Notes: generated by a model not told the origin, from the letters alone. Positions 1-8,376 are shown, counted from the first letter of the stretch. The stretch: 64,000 nt of DNA from Actinacidiphila guanduensis (GCF_900103985.1 NZ_FNIE01000001.1:448466-512465), one strand, 5' to 3'. Program-made: numbers and translations.

Positions 1-41
1 TGACCTCAGCCCCTCCACCGTTGCGAGAAAGGTAAAACGTC

Positions 42-491
42 ATGCCCGTCATGGGAGTTGCCAAGTTCGAGCATTTCTTCCGCGCAGCCGCCGGCCTCGA
101 CGTCAGCAAGAACGACCTCAAGCGCTACAACGACTTCGTGGACGCCAAGCTCTACGACCTCTTCCTCGTCGGCACCGCCGACGCCAAGGCCAACGACCGG
201 GACATCATCGAACCGCAGGATCTCCCGGTCACCAAAGGCCTCCAGGAGAGCATCCACGCCTTCAAGAAGCTGGAGGAGGGCATCGAGCTGCGTCCGCTGC
301 TCGACCAGCTCGCCGCCCGCCCCGCCCTCGGCATGGACGCCGCCGAGGACACCGAGCAGCGGCTGCCCGACCTGGCCGGCGGCCTCAGCGTCGCCCTCGC
401 CCGCGCCCTCAAAACCATCGCCGCCGACACCCGCCGCCCCTCCACGGACCAGTGGGACGAGGCATTCGAACTCTTCGACCTGCTGGTCTGA
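42..491 (+). CDS. DUF1931 family protein (histone-fold)
   Basis: A 149-residue protein whose N-terminal half (FEHFFRAAAGLDVSKND ... RYNDFVDAKLYDLF) matches the DUF1931 family. Known members from thermophiles have a tandem histone-fold structure; their cellular role is not settled, although DNA compaction has been suggested. Length is normal for the family. The start at 42 has GAGAAAGG about 9 bases upstream; an in-frame ATG at 51 is an equally possible start because family homology begins at MGVAKFEHFF. No operon partner: the next gene is convergent. Family assignment is firm, function is inferred. Confidence 0.85.
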   Translation: MPVMGVAKFEHFFRAAAGLDVSKNDLKRYNDFVDAKLYDLFLVGTADAKANDRDIIEPQDLPVTKGLQESIHAFKKLEEGIELRPLLDQLAARPALGMDAAEDTEQRLPDLAGGLSVALARALKTIAADTRRPSTDQWDEAFELFDLLV

Positions 492-527
492 GCGGGGCGT
501 CCGCCTGACCGGCCGAACCGCCGCTCT

Positions 528-842
528 TCAAGCCGGAAAGGCCAACAACTCCTCAGCCCTGGCGGCGTCGTCGTAGCGCTCACGGTCACGCCGGATCTCG
601 TCGAGATTCTCCTCGGTCCAAGCGACCAGCTCCGCAAGGACACGGTGAAGACTGCGACCGCGCTCGGTCAGCGCGTACTCGACGCGGGGCGGCACGGCGG
701 GCTCGACGGCACGGCTGATCAAGCCGTCGCGCTCAAGCCTGCGCACCGTGATGCTCAGCATCCGCTGCGTGATGCCATTCACCGCACGGCGCAGCGCGTT
801 GAACCGCAGCGGGCCGTCATCGAGCCGGCAGATGACGGTCAC
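528..842 (-). CDS. HxlR-family regulator, N-terminally truncated
   Basis: The 104 residues carry the HxlR winged-helix core (DGPLRFNALRRAVNGITQRML, then RLERDGLI, then PRVEYALTERGRSL). HxlR proteins usually begin 25 to 35 residues earlier with a Cys-containing helix. The frame does continue upstream of the GTG at 842 (through RYAWSVTVICRL, which resembles the family's KW(S/T) strand), but no start codon lies before an in-frame TGA near 920. The family N-terminus is therefore missing, and the gene sits in a stretch with two other broken genes, so it is probably a decaying regulator. A functional short form from GTG 842 cannot be excluded. Confidence 0.6.
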   Translation of the reverse strand: MTVICRLDDGPLRFNALRRAVNGITQRMLSITVRRLERDGLISRAVEPAVPPRVEYALTERGRSLHRVLAELVAWTEENLDEIRRDRERYDDAARAEELLAFPA

Positions 843-847
843 CGACC

Positions 848-1030
848 ATGCATACCTCCAGCGATGTGACTCTGTTTCCGCACGCGCAGAGGGTGAACCA
901 GGAACTTCGCGACGGGTTCACCACCGAGGACGTGTACGCGGGCGGGCGGTGGGGCGCGGTGCGAGCGATCAACGCCGGCATTACCACCGTCGCCGACCAG
1001 GCCCACAATCCGGGTTCCGGCACGGACATC
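848..1030 (+). pseudogene. amidohydrolase fragment (Trz/Atz type)
   Basis: About 55 codons in one frame read VNQELRDGFTTEDVYAGG, then AVRAINAGITTVADQAHNPG. This resembles the N-terminal barrel segment of chlorohydrolase/cytosine-deaminase-like amidohydrolases, where a T(P)EDVYAG helix precedes A-L-(N/D)AG(V/I)TT. The preceding metal-binding HxH strand and the whole remainder of the ~450-residue family are absent, and the frame runs into unrelated sequence after about 1030. It overlaps no gene on the other strand. This is read as a deletion remnant; the match is by eye and short. Confidence 0.45.
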
Positions 1031-1224
1031 GACGCCAGCCGGCACACCGGCCGCGGGCGGCAAGAGCACCCCGGCTCGCGCCACGGCACGACGCCGGTGA
1101 GGTCAGGGGCCGGTGGCACGGGAAGGGGGCTGGGGATCGGGCCCAGCCCTGGTCCCACACGCCGACGGGGTGCTGGGCGGGCCGGCACCGAGCCGGCCGT
1201 GCCGGGCTACCCGCGCCCTGTCAC

Positions 1225-1647
1225 TCACGCATGGATACCGAAGGGACCGAGGACGTCGGAGTCGATGCGGAGCGACTCGACCAGCGCGGCGGCGTCGTCC
1301 ACGGTGAAGACGTCGGCGGCGGCGAGCATCCCTCGATACTTGCTGGTCACCGGGATGGCGGCCTGCTCGGCGACGGCAGTCAGGTAGGTCTTGAAAATGG
1401 CCCAGAAATTGCCGGTGGGGCCGTACTTGGCGAACTACGGAGTCGGGTCGAGCCCGGTGAGGGCGGCACGCGTACTGGCCGTCAGATCGGCCATGTACTG
1501 CCTCTGGGTCTCGGGGGCCGGGCGCTGGGTGTCGGCTTCGCGCCGCAGCAGCCGGCGGCTCTCGATGTGGCCGATGCGCTCGACCTCCTTGCCCCACAGC
1601 CCTGCCGCGCCGATGTGGTCCGCGTGGGAGTGGGAGTAGACGGTCAT
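1225..1647 (-). pseudogene. MBL-fold hydrolase remnant, third paralogue
   Basis: Reading from 1647, the frame gives YSHSHADHIGAAGLWGKEVE, the zinc-binding HxHxDH segment of the two intact MBL genes at 4919 and 6225. It then jumps from RRLLRREADTQRP directly to ETQRQYMADL, skipping about 95 residues present in both paralogues. After GLDPTP there is an in-frame TAG at 1437-1435, exactly where the paralogues have Phe/Glu, and the same frame then continues with FAKYGPTGNFWAIFKTYL to a C-terminus LGPFGIHA and TGA at 1225. The N-terminal ~130 residues, including the Tat signal, are also gone. Its ATG overlaps the stop of the DUF1275 gene, so that boundary may be the deletion joint. Confidence 0.8.
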
Positions 1648-2342
1648 GTGCGGTTCCTTTCGATGGGGGCGCTCGCCGCCACGGCAACGGCGAGGAGCAG
1701 CGCCAGTGCGAGCAGGAGGGCCCAGGTTGTGCCGGCGTGAAGGGTGAGCTCAGCTCCGCACAGGGCGCCACAGAACATCGCGGCCACGGATATGAGGCGG
1801 CGCGTCGTGGGAGGTCCCGGGCGGTCGGAGGCGAGCCCGGTGACGGTGAGGGTGAGCACCGTGGTGGTGATGTCGGGGACGGCCAGTCGGCGGGCGACCG
1901 CGTTCTGCAGCCCCATGCCGCAGCCGAGCAGGATGATCTGCGCCGCCGCCGCACCCGCGGTGCGGTGGCCCAGGGTGGCGGCCGACAGCGCGGCCCCCGC
2001 CACCAGGAGGGACTGCAGCCCGACGATGGCCCGGAAGCGCCGCGCGGTCTCGGTGGGGGTGCGCCCGAGGCGTGTCTCCGCCCGGGCGCCCGCCATGAAC
2101 GCGGCTATGGCGAGCGCTGACGCCCAGAGGGAGAGGGCCTTGGCCCCCGCCAGGGAGAACGCGAAGAACACCACGTTGCCCGTCATGTTGGCCACGAAGA
2201 CGTGGCCGAGGCTGAGGTAGCTGACGGCGTCCACGACGCCGGTCACGAAGGTGAGCACGATCAGCAGCACGGGCACCGGCCCGTAGCTCGCGGCGCTGCC
2301 CGGCAGCAGCAGGTCGGAGAGACGCAGCAGAGTGGTCCTCAC
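1644..2342 (-). CDS. DUF1275 (YoaK-like) membrane protein
   Basis: A 232-residue integral membrane protein with about six hydrophobic segments, opening with the DUF1275 signature VTGVVDAVSYLSLGHVF then VANMTGNVVF. Family members are small bacterial inner-membrane proteins of unknown substrate. The GTG at 2342 is preferred because it overlaps the stop codon of the DoxX gene in a GTGA arrangement, implying translational coupling; the longer upstream reading is low-complexity Arg/Gly sequence in a shadow frame. It is the last intact gene of the amidohydrolase-doxX-DUF1275 group; its stop overlaps the MBL remnant by 4 bases. Confidence 0.8.
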   Translation of the reverse strand: MRTTLLRLSDLLLPGSAASYGPVPVLLIVLTFVTGVVDAVSYLSLGHVFVANMTGNVVFFAFSLAGAKALSLWASALAIAAFMAGARAETRLGRTPTETARRFRAIVGLQSLLVAGAALSAATLGHRTAGAAAAQIILLGCGMGLQNAVARRLAVPDITTTVLTLTVTGLASDRPGPPTTRRLISVAAMFCGALCGAELTLHAGTTWALLLALALLLAVAVAASAPIERNRT

Positions 2343-2851
2343 CGTGCGTCCTCGGCTGCCGGAACGCGCGGGGCCCGGCGCAGGGCGAGCCGGGTGAGCA
2401 GGCCCGCTGTCAGGCCGGGCGCCGCGGCGGCCGCAGCGACCCACCCGGGCCAGGGTGTCAGCCCGTAGGCGCCGTCGACCGACCAGCGCCCGGGCCCGGT
2501 GAAGCCGAGCACCGCGGCGACCACCACGAGGATGCCGGGGTACTCGTAGCCGTCGTGCGGGGCCCACGGCCCGTTCGCCCACTTCACGGTGACGGCGACC
2601 GTCATCACGCCGACTCCCGTGGCGGCTGCCACAGGAGTGAGGACGCCGGCGAGGAACAGCGCCCCGGCGGTGAGTTGACCGCCGGCCGCATCCCAGGCTG
2701 TCAGCGCCCCGCCGCGGAAACCATCCGCACGGAACTCGGCGATGCCGCCCGCCAGTCCCTGCCCGCCGAGCCGGAAGCTCACTTTCTGCAGCCCGTGGGC
2801 GGCGAAGAGGACCCCGGCCGTGATCCGGATGATGAGCAAACCGACGTTCAT
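2339..2851 (-). CDS. DoxX-like membrane protein
   Basis: A 170-residue protein with the DoxX pattern: IIRITAGVLFAAHGLQK in the first helix, then a Gly-rich amphipathic loop, then three more helices (TAGALFLAGVLTPVAAATG; ILVVVAAVLGFTGPG; and a C-terminal helix). DoxX-type proteins are four-helix membrane proteins linked to quinone or thiol redox chemistry, but for this subfamily the partner is unknown. The ATG at 2851 has GAGGAGG upstream and begins 11 bases after the amidohydrolase stop, so the two are co-transcribed. Downstream it overlaps the DUF1275 gene. Confidence 0.8.
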   Translation of the reverse strand: MNVGLLIIRITAGVLFAAHGLQKVSFRLGGQGLAGGIAEFRADGFRGGALTAWDAAGGQLTAGALFLAGVLTPVAAATGVGVMTVAVTVKWANGPWAPHDGYEYPGILVVVAAVLGFTGPGRWSVDGAYGLTPWPGWVAAAAAAPGLTAGLLTRLALRRAPRVPAAEDAR

Positions 2852-2862
2852 CCGGAGCCTCC

Positions 2863-4752
2863 TCAGCCGAAGCAGGGATCGTCGAGAGCCACGAGGCCGG
2901 CGGCGAGGCCGCGATCGGCCCGCCAGGTGCGGTACTGGGCGGATTCTGCGGCGGCCTGGCCCAGCGACCTGGCCTGCTGGACTCCGGGACGCTGCGAACC
3001 GGGCTGTCCGGGAGACGCCTGGTAGCCGCCGAAGTGGGCGATCGGGCTCCACTCGGGCACCACCGCCGGCGCCGGCGCGGCGAGGCCCTCGAACTGGCCC
3101 GCCGCGTAGACGATGCGACCGCCCGCTACCGTGAGCAGCGCTTCGATGCCGGGGATCTCGCCTTCCGGGACGGTGAAGTAGTCCTCGCTCAGCACGGCAA
3201 GGTCGGCGTAGTAGCCGGGCCGCAGCATGCCCTTGATCCCCCCCTCCCCGGTGAGCGACGCACCTGCTGCGGTGTACATCCCCAGGGCCGTCTCCCGATC
3301 CACCCGGTTGGCGGGCGAGCGCAGCGGCACGCCGCTGACGTTGCGGCCGGAGACCAGCCAGTACAGGGCGACCCAGGGGTTGAACGTGGACACGCGGGTG
3401 GCGTCCGTCCCCGCTGCCACGGTCAGGCCGCGCTCCCGCATCGCACCCAGCGGCGGGGCGGCAGCCGCGGCCTCGGTGCCGTAGCGGTCGCGGAACGTCT
3501 CGCCCTGGTAGGCGAGCCGGTGCTGTACGCCGATGGCGCCGCCCAGGGCGGCGACTCTGTCGAGGCTCTCCGGCGAGATGGTCTCCGCGTGGTCGAAGAG
3601 CCAGCGGTTGCCGTTGGGGAAGAGTCCCTCGGCGGCCAGCTTCTCGAAGACGGCCAGGTCGCGGCGGATGGTCTCGTCGTAGGTGGCGTGCAGCCTGAAG
3701 CCCCAGCCGTTCTCCATGAGCAGCCGCACGGCCTTTTCGAATTCGCCCTCGTACGCAGGGAGTTCGGGACGCGGCTGGGCGAAGTTCTCGAAGTCGGCGG
3801 CGGCCCAGGTGAGGTTCTCCCCCGCGCCGTTGAAGCGCAGCCAGCCGTCGCCCTGTTCCGGCCGAACCATGCCTGTCCAGCGGCGCAGGTCCTCCACCTC
3901 GCCACCGAGGGTCTGCGGGAAGAGGTGGTAGGCGATGCGCACCGTCAGCTCGCCGGCCTCGTGCAGATCGGTCACGGCGGCATAGCCGCCCGGGTAGTCC
4001 TGGAAGCCGCCGGCCGCGTCGATCAGCGATGTCAGTCCGAAGCGGTTCAGCTCGCGGAGGAACTGCCGAGTGGACTCCCGCTGGCCGTCGGGGTCCAGCA
4101 CCGGGGCCTTGGCGATCGTGGAGTAGAGCAGCAGCGCGGCGGGGGCGGCGATGAGCATGCCAGTGGGTTCGCCGTCGTGGCCGCGGACGATCTGGCCGCC
4201 GGGTGGCGCCGCGACCTTCCGGGTGATCCCGGCGGCCCGGAGCGCGGCCCGGTTGAGGATCGCCGCCTGGTAGAGGTGCGTGACGATCACCGGTGTGTCC
4301 GGGGCAGCCTCGTTCAGCTCGGCAGGAGTGGGCATGCGGTGCTCGGCGAAGGACTCCACGCTCCAGCCGCCGGCCACTCGCACCCATTGTCCGTCCGGTG
4401 TCCGGGCGGCCTGCTCGCGCAGCATCGCCAGTGCGTGACGGAGCGAGCGCACCCCGTCCCACCGCAACTCGAGGGTGTAGTGCAGGCCTCCGCGGACCAC
4501 GTGGTTGTGCGAGTCGTTCAGGCCCGGCACGGCCCGGCGGCCCAGGGCGTCCACGACCACGGTCTCCGGACCGATCAGGTCCGCGACGTCGGCGTCGGCG
4601 CCGACGGCGTCGATCACCCCGGCGGTGGCCGCCAGCGCGGTGGCGAACGGCCGCAGCGCGTCGCCGGTGTAGATCCTCGCGTTCCGCACGACGAGATCGG
4701 CGGGCCGAGGGGGTGACCCGGGGGCGAGACCCACGACGGGCATTGATGCCAT
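2863..4752 (-). CDS. YtcJ-type amidohydrolase
   Basis: A 629-residue metal-dependent hydrolase of the amidohydrolase_3 family. The start is ATG 4752 (GGAG 7 bases upstream; homology begins at PADLVVRNARIYTGD). Visible motifs are the first metal strand DSHNH (residues 80-84), a later LFDHAETIS His, and AAGTDATR near the C-terminus holding the conserved Asp. YtcJ-like enzymes hydrolyse C-N or related bonds in small molecules; no signal peptide is present, so it should be cytoplasmic, unlike the neighbouring exported MBL enzymes. It heads an apparent operon with doxX and DUF1275. The C-terminal ~70 residues after the barrel are longer than in typical relatives. Substrate cannot be inferred. Confidence 0.88.
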   Translation of the reverse strand: MASMPVVGLAPGSPPRPADLVVRNARIYTGDALRPFATALAATAGVIDAVGADADVADLIGPETVVVDALGRRAVPGLNDSHNHVVRGGLHYTLELRWDGVRSLRHALAMLREQAARTPDGQWVRVAGGWSVESFAEHRMPTPAELNEAAPDTPVIVTHLYQAAILNRAALRAAGITRKVAAPPGGQIVRGHDGEPTGMLIAAPAALLLYSTIAKAPVLDPDGQRESTRQFLRELNRFGLTSLIDAAGGFQDYPGGYAAVTDLHEAGELTVRIAYHLFPQTLGGEVEDLRRWTGMVRPEQGDGWLRFNGAGENLTWAAADFENFAQPRPELPAYEGEFEKAVRLLMENGWGFRLHATYDETIRRDLAVFEKLAAEGLFPNGNRWLFDHAETISPESLDRVAALGGAIGVQHRLAYQGETFRDRYGTEAAAAAPPLGAMRERGLTVAAGTDATRVSTFNPWVALYWLVSGRNVSGVPLRSPANRVDRETALGMYTAAGASLTGEGGIKGMLRPGYYADLAVLSEDYFTVPEGEIPGIEALLTVAGGRIVYAAGQFEGLAAPAPAVVPEWSPIAHFGGYQASPGQPGSQRPGVQQARSLGQAAAESAQYRTWRADRGLAAGLVALDDPCFG

Positions 4753-4918
4753 GATTGGCTCCGTTTCTGCTGCCGTCGAGGCAGCCGGAGCTCCCGCACC
4801 GGCCGCCACGTACGTGCGTGCAATCGAAGTGGGCGATGCCGCCGTGCTCCTGGCCGGGGCCACCGGTTTCCGGCCCGCCGCACCATGGAGTTCGCGATCC
4901 CGCCGCCCGGGCGACAAC

Positions 4919-6010
4919 CTAGGGATGGATACCGAAAGCCCCGAGGACTCCTGCGTCGATCCGCACCGACTCGACCATCGTGGCGGCATTGTCGAGAGTG
5001 AAGACGTCCACGGCTGCGAGTTTGCCGAGGTACTTGGCGACGATGGGCGCCGCGACCTGCTGGGCCGCCGCGTCGAGGTATGCGGCGTGGATGGCCCATG
5101 AATTATGGGAGGGCCCGAACTCCTGCTCGAAAGGCGCCGGGTCCAGCGTGGCAATGGCGTCACGCGTTCCGGTTTCGAGGTCCGTGACGTACTGCTTCTG
5201 CAGTTCCGCGTCCGCCCGATGACCCAGCCGTCCGATGTGACCGCCCACAAGTGTCGTCCAGGGATACCTGAGAGCGATGTCATGTGCCGTGATCCAGCCC
5301 GGTATGTCGCTGGACACCGCGAGCCACTTGAAGGGCACCCAGCCCGGATACAGGACGTCGACGACCATGAGGGTCTCGTAGTCCGGGGCGTAGACGAAGA
5401 TGTTGTCCGGGGAGTGGTTCGGGCCGTGATGGGCGAGTTCCAGAGTCTCGCCTCCGACGGACAGCCGGAACCGGTCGTCGAAGGTCACTGAGGGCGGCAT
5501 GCGGTGGGGATCCCGGTCGCTGCGCAGCAGGCGACGCGTCTCCGTGTGGCCGATGCGGACGACGTCCTTGCCGAAGACGGAAGCGGCGCCGATGTGGTCG
5601 GCGTGCGAATGGGAGTAGATCAGATGAGTGACCCGGCTCGGCCGCCCGTTGGCCGTGGTGACCTCACGTATGCCGCGCAGCAGATTGTTGCCGATCGTGG
5701 GCGGCGCGTCGACCACGACGACACCCTCACGTGTGCTGAGGAACATCGCCTGGAAGTACGAGTCGGTGATCCAGTACAGATTGCCCTTGATACGGCCGAC
5801 GAAGTAGCCGTCGGAGTTGAGGGCGGGCCCGAGAGCCGCGGGCGGAATCGGGGCATAGGTGGTCGAGGTCGACGGTTCAACCGCGGCAGCACTCTGTAAT
5901 CCCTTTCCCAGGAAGGGGACCGCCGCCGATCCTGCCGCAGCGCCGACGGCGAGCCGGACGAATCCGCGTCGATCTGCCCGGCTTCGGTGGGGCTGAATTG
6001 CCATTGCCAC
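4919..6010 (-). CDS. Tat-exported MBL-fold hydrolase (paralogue 1)
   Basis: A 363-residue protein of the metallo-beta-lactamase superfamily. Residues 1-45 form a twin-arginine signal (RADRRGFVRLAVG followed by a hydrophobic Ala/Gly stretch), so it should be exported folded. The zinc motif HSHADH is at 134-139, and a second His site is in HHGPNHSPDN. The C-terminal ~110 residues (YVTDLETGTRDAIATLDP ... DAAAQQVAAPIVAKYLG) are shared with the paralogue at 6225 and the remnant at 1225, and look like a dimer or lid module. MBL enzymes of this type hydrolyse esters, lactones or sulfates; substrate unknown. The GCAG-rich start area offers ATG at 6010 or 6004. It is separated from paralogue 2 by a strong hairpin, so it probably has its own promoter. 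Confidence 0.88.
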   Translation of the reverse strand: MAMAIQPHRSRADRRGFVRLAVGAAAGSAAVPFLGKGLQSAAAVEPSTSTTYAPIPPAALGPALNSDGYFVGRIKGNLYWITDSYFQAMFLSTREGVVVVDAPPTIGNNLLRGIREVTTANGRPSRVTHLIYSHSHADHIGAASVFGKDVVRIGHTETRRLLRSDRDPHRMPPSVTFDDRFRLSVGGETLELAHHGPNHSPDNIFVYAPDYETLMVVDVLYPGWVPFKWLAVSSDIPGWITAHDIALRYPWTTLVGGHIGRLGHRADAELQKQYVTDLETGTRDAIATLDPAPFEQEFGPSHNSWAIHAAYLDAAAQQVAAPIVAKYLGKLAAVDVFTLDNAATMVESVRIDAGVLGAFGIHP

Positions 6011-6142
6011 TCCTTCTGCTGCATCACTGACAGGACAGATGGTGCCGAACGGAGATCGACCTCCCCGTCCGGCAGGGAAAAGGGGAGACCCTCAGGCACC
6101 GCTGCAACTCGTCATGAGCGCAAAGCGCCCTTCGGGTATCGG

Positions 6143-6180
6143 CAGGCCGGCCCAGCGGCTGTCGCCGGCGGGCCGGCCTG
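6143..6180 (-). terminator. hairpin after MBL paralogue 2
   Basis: A perfect 11-bp inverted repeat (CAGGCCGGCCC at 6143-6153 and its complement at 6170-6180) with a 16-base loop lies 45 bases past the stop of the MBL gene at 6225. There is no U-tract, which is common for actinomycete terminators. Confidence 0.55.
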
Positions 6181-6224
6181 TGCGCACGGCGCACCACCCG
6201 GTTTCCGGGCCGCCGTCGGCGTGC

Positions 6225-7352
6225 TCAGGCGTGGTTCCCGAACGGCCCGAGCACGTCGTAGTCGATGCGCATCGAGTTGATCATGGCCGAGGCGTTCTCC
6301 AGGGTGAAGACGTCGGCGGCGGCGAGCTTCCCGAGGTACGCGCTGATGACCGGGGCTGCGGCCTGCTGCGCCGCGGCGTCCAGATACGTCTTGAAGATGG
6401 CCCACCCGTTGCCGGTGGCCCCGTACTTCTCGAAGAACGGCGTCGGGTCCATGGTGGTGAGCGTCTTGCGCACGCTGTTCTGGAGGTCGCCGACGTAGTC
6501 GCGCTGCACGTCCAGGTCCGCACGGATGCCCAGCCGTCCGAGATGCCCACCGACCAGCGTGGTCCACGGATAGGCGTGGGCGGTCTCGTGCGCCCCGATC
6601 CAGCCGGGGATGTCCTGGGACTCGGCGAGGTTCTTGAACGGCGCCCAGCCCGGGAATATGACGTCCACGAGCATGAGCGTGTTGTACGCGGGGGCGTAGA
6701 TGAAGATGTTGTCGGGCGAGTGGTTGGGGCCGTGGTAGGCGAGTTCGAGACGCTCGCCGCCGACCTCGACCACGAGGTTGTTCTTGAACGTCGTGGTCGG
6801 CAGGGGCCGGTTGGGATCCGCCGCCCTGCGCAGCAGTTCGCGCGTCTGCACGTGGGCTATGCGCTCCACCCGGCCGCCGAAGAGGCCCGCTCCGCCGATG
6901 TGATCGGCGTGGTTGTGCGAGTAGATCATGTGGGTGACACGGCTCGGCCGCCCGAGGGAACGGGTCACCTCCTGGATCGCCCGCAGCAGGTTGTTGCCGA
7001 TCGTGGGCGGCGCGTCGACCACGACCACGCCCTCGCGGGTCGTGAGGAACATGGCCTGGTAGTACGAATCGGTGACCCAGTACAGGTTGCCCTTGATCTG
7101 ACCGACGAAGTAGCCGTCGGAGTTCACGGCAGGCCCGAACGAGGCCGCCGGCACGGGCGCGAAGTCGGGCAGCGCAGCGGTCGCGGAGGCAGTGGCCGAT
7201 GCGGCCGGGGTTGCCGCTCTGGCCGGGGTGGCCAGCACCGGTCCGAGCAGGGCCGCGGCCGACGGCAGCGCGACGCCGAGCGCGGCCCCCTTGATGAGAC
7301 CTCGGCGGGAGGACAACCGCGTGGTGCCGGAGTCACCAGGTTCAGCTTTCAT
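6225..7352 (-). CDS. Tat-exported MBL-fold hydrolase (paralogue 2)
   Basis: A 375-residue relative of the gene at 4919, close to 60% identical by eye. It has a Tat signal (SSRRGLIKGAALG, residues 14-26) and an Ala-rich cleavage region ending ARAA. Zinc motifs are HNHADH at 146-151 and YHGPNHSPDN; shared blocks include VVVVDAPPTIGNNLLR and YPWTTLVGGHLGRLG. The C-terminal module matches paralogue 1 closely. Duplicate genes side by side with a third broken copy show repeated tandem duplication in this locus. Both neighbours in the direction of reading end in hairpins. Hydrolytic role is sure at the family level; substrate is unknown. Confidence 0.88.
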   Translation of the reverse strand: MKAEPGDSGTTRLSSRRGLIKGAALGVALPSAAALLGPVLATPARAATPAASATASATAALPDFAPVPAASFGPAVNSDGYFVGQIKGNLYWVTDSYYQAMFLTTREGVVVVDAPPTIGNNLLRAIQEVTRSLGRPSRVTHMIYSHNHADHIGGAGLFGGRVERIAHVQTRELLRRAADPNRPLPTTTFKNNLVVEVGGERLELAYHGPNHSPDNIFIYAPAYNTLMLVDVIFPGWAPFKNLAESQDIPGWIGAHETAHAYPWTTLVGGHLGRLGIRADLDVQRDYVGDLQNSVRKTLTTMDPTPFFEKYGATGNGWAIFKTYLDAAAQQAAAPVISAYLGKLAAADVFTLENASAMINSMRIDYDVLGPFGNHA

Positions 7353-7436
7353 ACGAGTTCACATTCGGGAGTGGGCCGATGGGCCCCGGGAACGGGTGAG
7401 GGTTCGCCTGTGCGGGCGGCGATGAGGTGCCGGACC

Positions 7437-7457
7437 CCGGCGCCGTCACGGCGCCGG
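7437..7457 (-). terminator. hairpin after alpha/beta hydrolase 1
   Basis: Nine perfect base pairs (CCGGCGCCG, loop TCA, CGGCGCCGG), 26 bases downstream of the stop at 7483 on the minus strand. Confidence 0.6.
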
Positions 7458-7482
7458 ATCTCGCGGCCCTGCCGGGTAGCGG

Positions 7483-8319
7483 TCAGGACGTGGCGTTGGC
7501 CGCGTCCTCGATGACCTCGCGCACCGCGCGGGGGTGGGAGACCATCGACAGGTGGGAGGCGTGGACCGTCGTCACGGTCGACCCCGCACGCTGCGCCATG
7601 AACTCCTGTGCGGCCGGCGGCAGTGCGTGGTCGACCGTGCCGATCACGTCCCAGCTCGGGATCGAGGCCCAGGCCGGGGCTCCGGAGGGCTCCTCGAGCG
7701 CCGATGCCGCCAGCGGGCGCTGCGTGGCAGCCAGTTCGGCCGCCTGACCGGCCGGCAGGTCGTTGGCGAGAATGCCGCGGAAGTCCGCCTGCTTGATGTA
7801 GGCGTCGACGACGCCACCGGGCTCGGGAGCGAAGTTCAGCGCGTCAGGAGTGATCTGGCTCCCCGGGAACTTCGAGTTCAGCCCGTTCAGGGTGTCGCCC
7901 TGCGCGGGAATGAAGGCGTCGACATAGACCAGCGCCTTGACGTTCGTATTGCCGGTCGCGGCGTTGCTGATGACGAAGCCACCGTAGGAGTGGCCGACCA
8001 GCACGATGGGCCCGCTGATGGTCTTGAGGTAGTCGGCGATGTAAGCGGAGTCGCTGGCCACGCCCTCCAGCGGGTTGGGGGGTACGTCCACGGTGTAGCC
8101 GTCCCGCTGCAAGCCGGAGACGACGCCGGCCCAGCTGGAGCCGTCGGCCCACGCGCCATGCACCAAGACGACGGTCGGCTTGGCCGTCACCGAGCCGACG
8201 GGCTTGGCACTCGCGGAGGACGCCGTGACAGCCGTGACGCTCACACCCCCGAGGACCAGCGCGGTGCCCAGCATCGCAAAGCGGGAAGTGCGCTTGCCGT
8301 GCCTCATGGGTGAATTCAT
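7483..8319 (-). CDS. secreted alpha/beta hydrolase
   Basis: A 278-residue alpha/beta-hydrolase-fold protein with a Sec-type signal (basic GKRTSR, hydrophobic FAMLGTALVLGGVSVTAV, cleavage after SSASA). The oxyanion loop is VLVHGAWADGSSW and the nucleophile elbow GHSYGG places the catalytic Ser at 111; the likely catalytic His is in ASHLSMVSHP. This pattern is that of the small esterase/haloperoxidase-like group often called alpha/beta fold hydrolase. The start at 8319 follows GAAGGAAG by 4 bases and is preferred over an in-frame ATG at 8346. Substrate unknown. Confidence 0.87.
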   Translation of the reverse strand: MNSPMRHGKRTSRFAMLGTALVLGGVSVTAVTASSASAKPVGSVTAKPTVVLVHGAWADGSSWAGVVSGLQRDGYTVDVPPNPLEGVASDSAYIADYLKTISGPIVLVGHSYGGFVISNAATGNTNVKALVYVDAFIPAQGDTLNGLNSKFPGSQITPDALNFAPEPGGVVDAYIKQADFRGILANDLPAGQAAELAATQRPLAASALEEPSGAPAWASIPSWDVIGTVDHALPPAAQEFMAQRAGSTVTTVHASHLSMVSHPRAVREVIEDAANATS

Positions 8320-8345
8320 GATCTTCCTTCTCATCAACGTCGACA

Positions 8346-8366
8346 CATGGCCGCGGCGCGGCCATG
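8346..8366 (-). terminator. hairpin after alpha/beta hydrolase 2
   Basis: Nine perfect base pairs around a 3-base loop (CATGGCCGC, GGC, GCGGCCATG), 11 bases past the stop at 8377. Confidence 0.5.
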
Positions 8367-8376
8367 CGCCGAATGC

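Noticed and set aside
1103..1954. Long minus-strand Arg/Pro-rich frame across the MBL remnant
   Set aside because: It is a shadow of the remnant and the DUF1275 gene in another frame; composition is typical of GC-rich out-of-frame reading.
3034..4716. Plus-strand 560-codon open frame opposite the amidohydrolase gene
   Set aside because: Antisense shadow; no motifs, and the minus-strand gene has clear metal-binding motifs.
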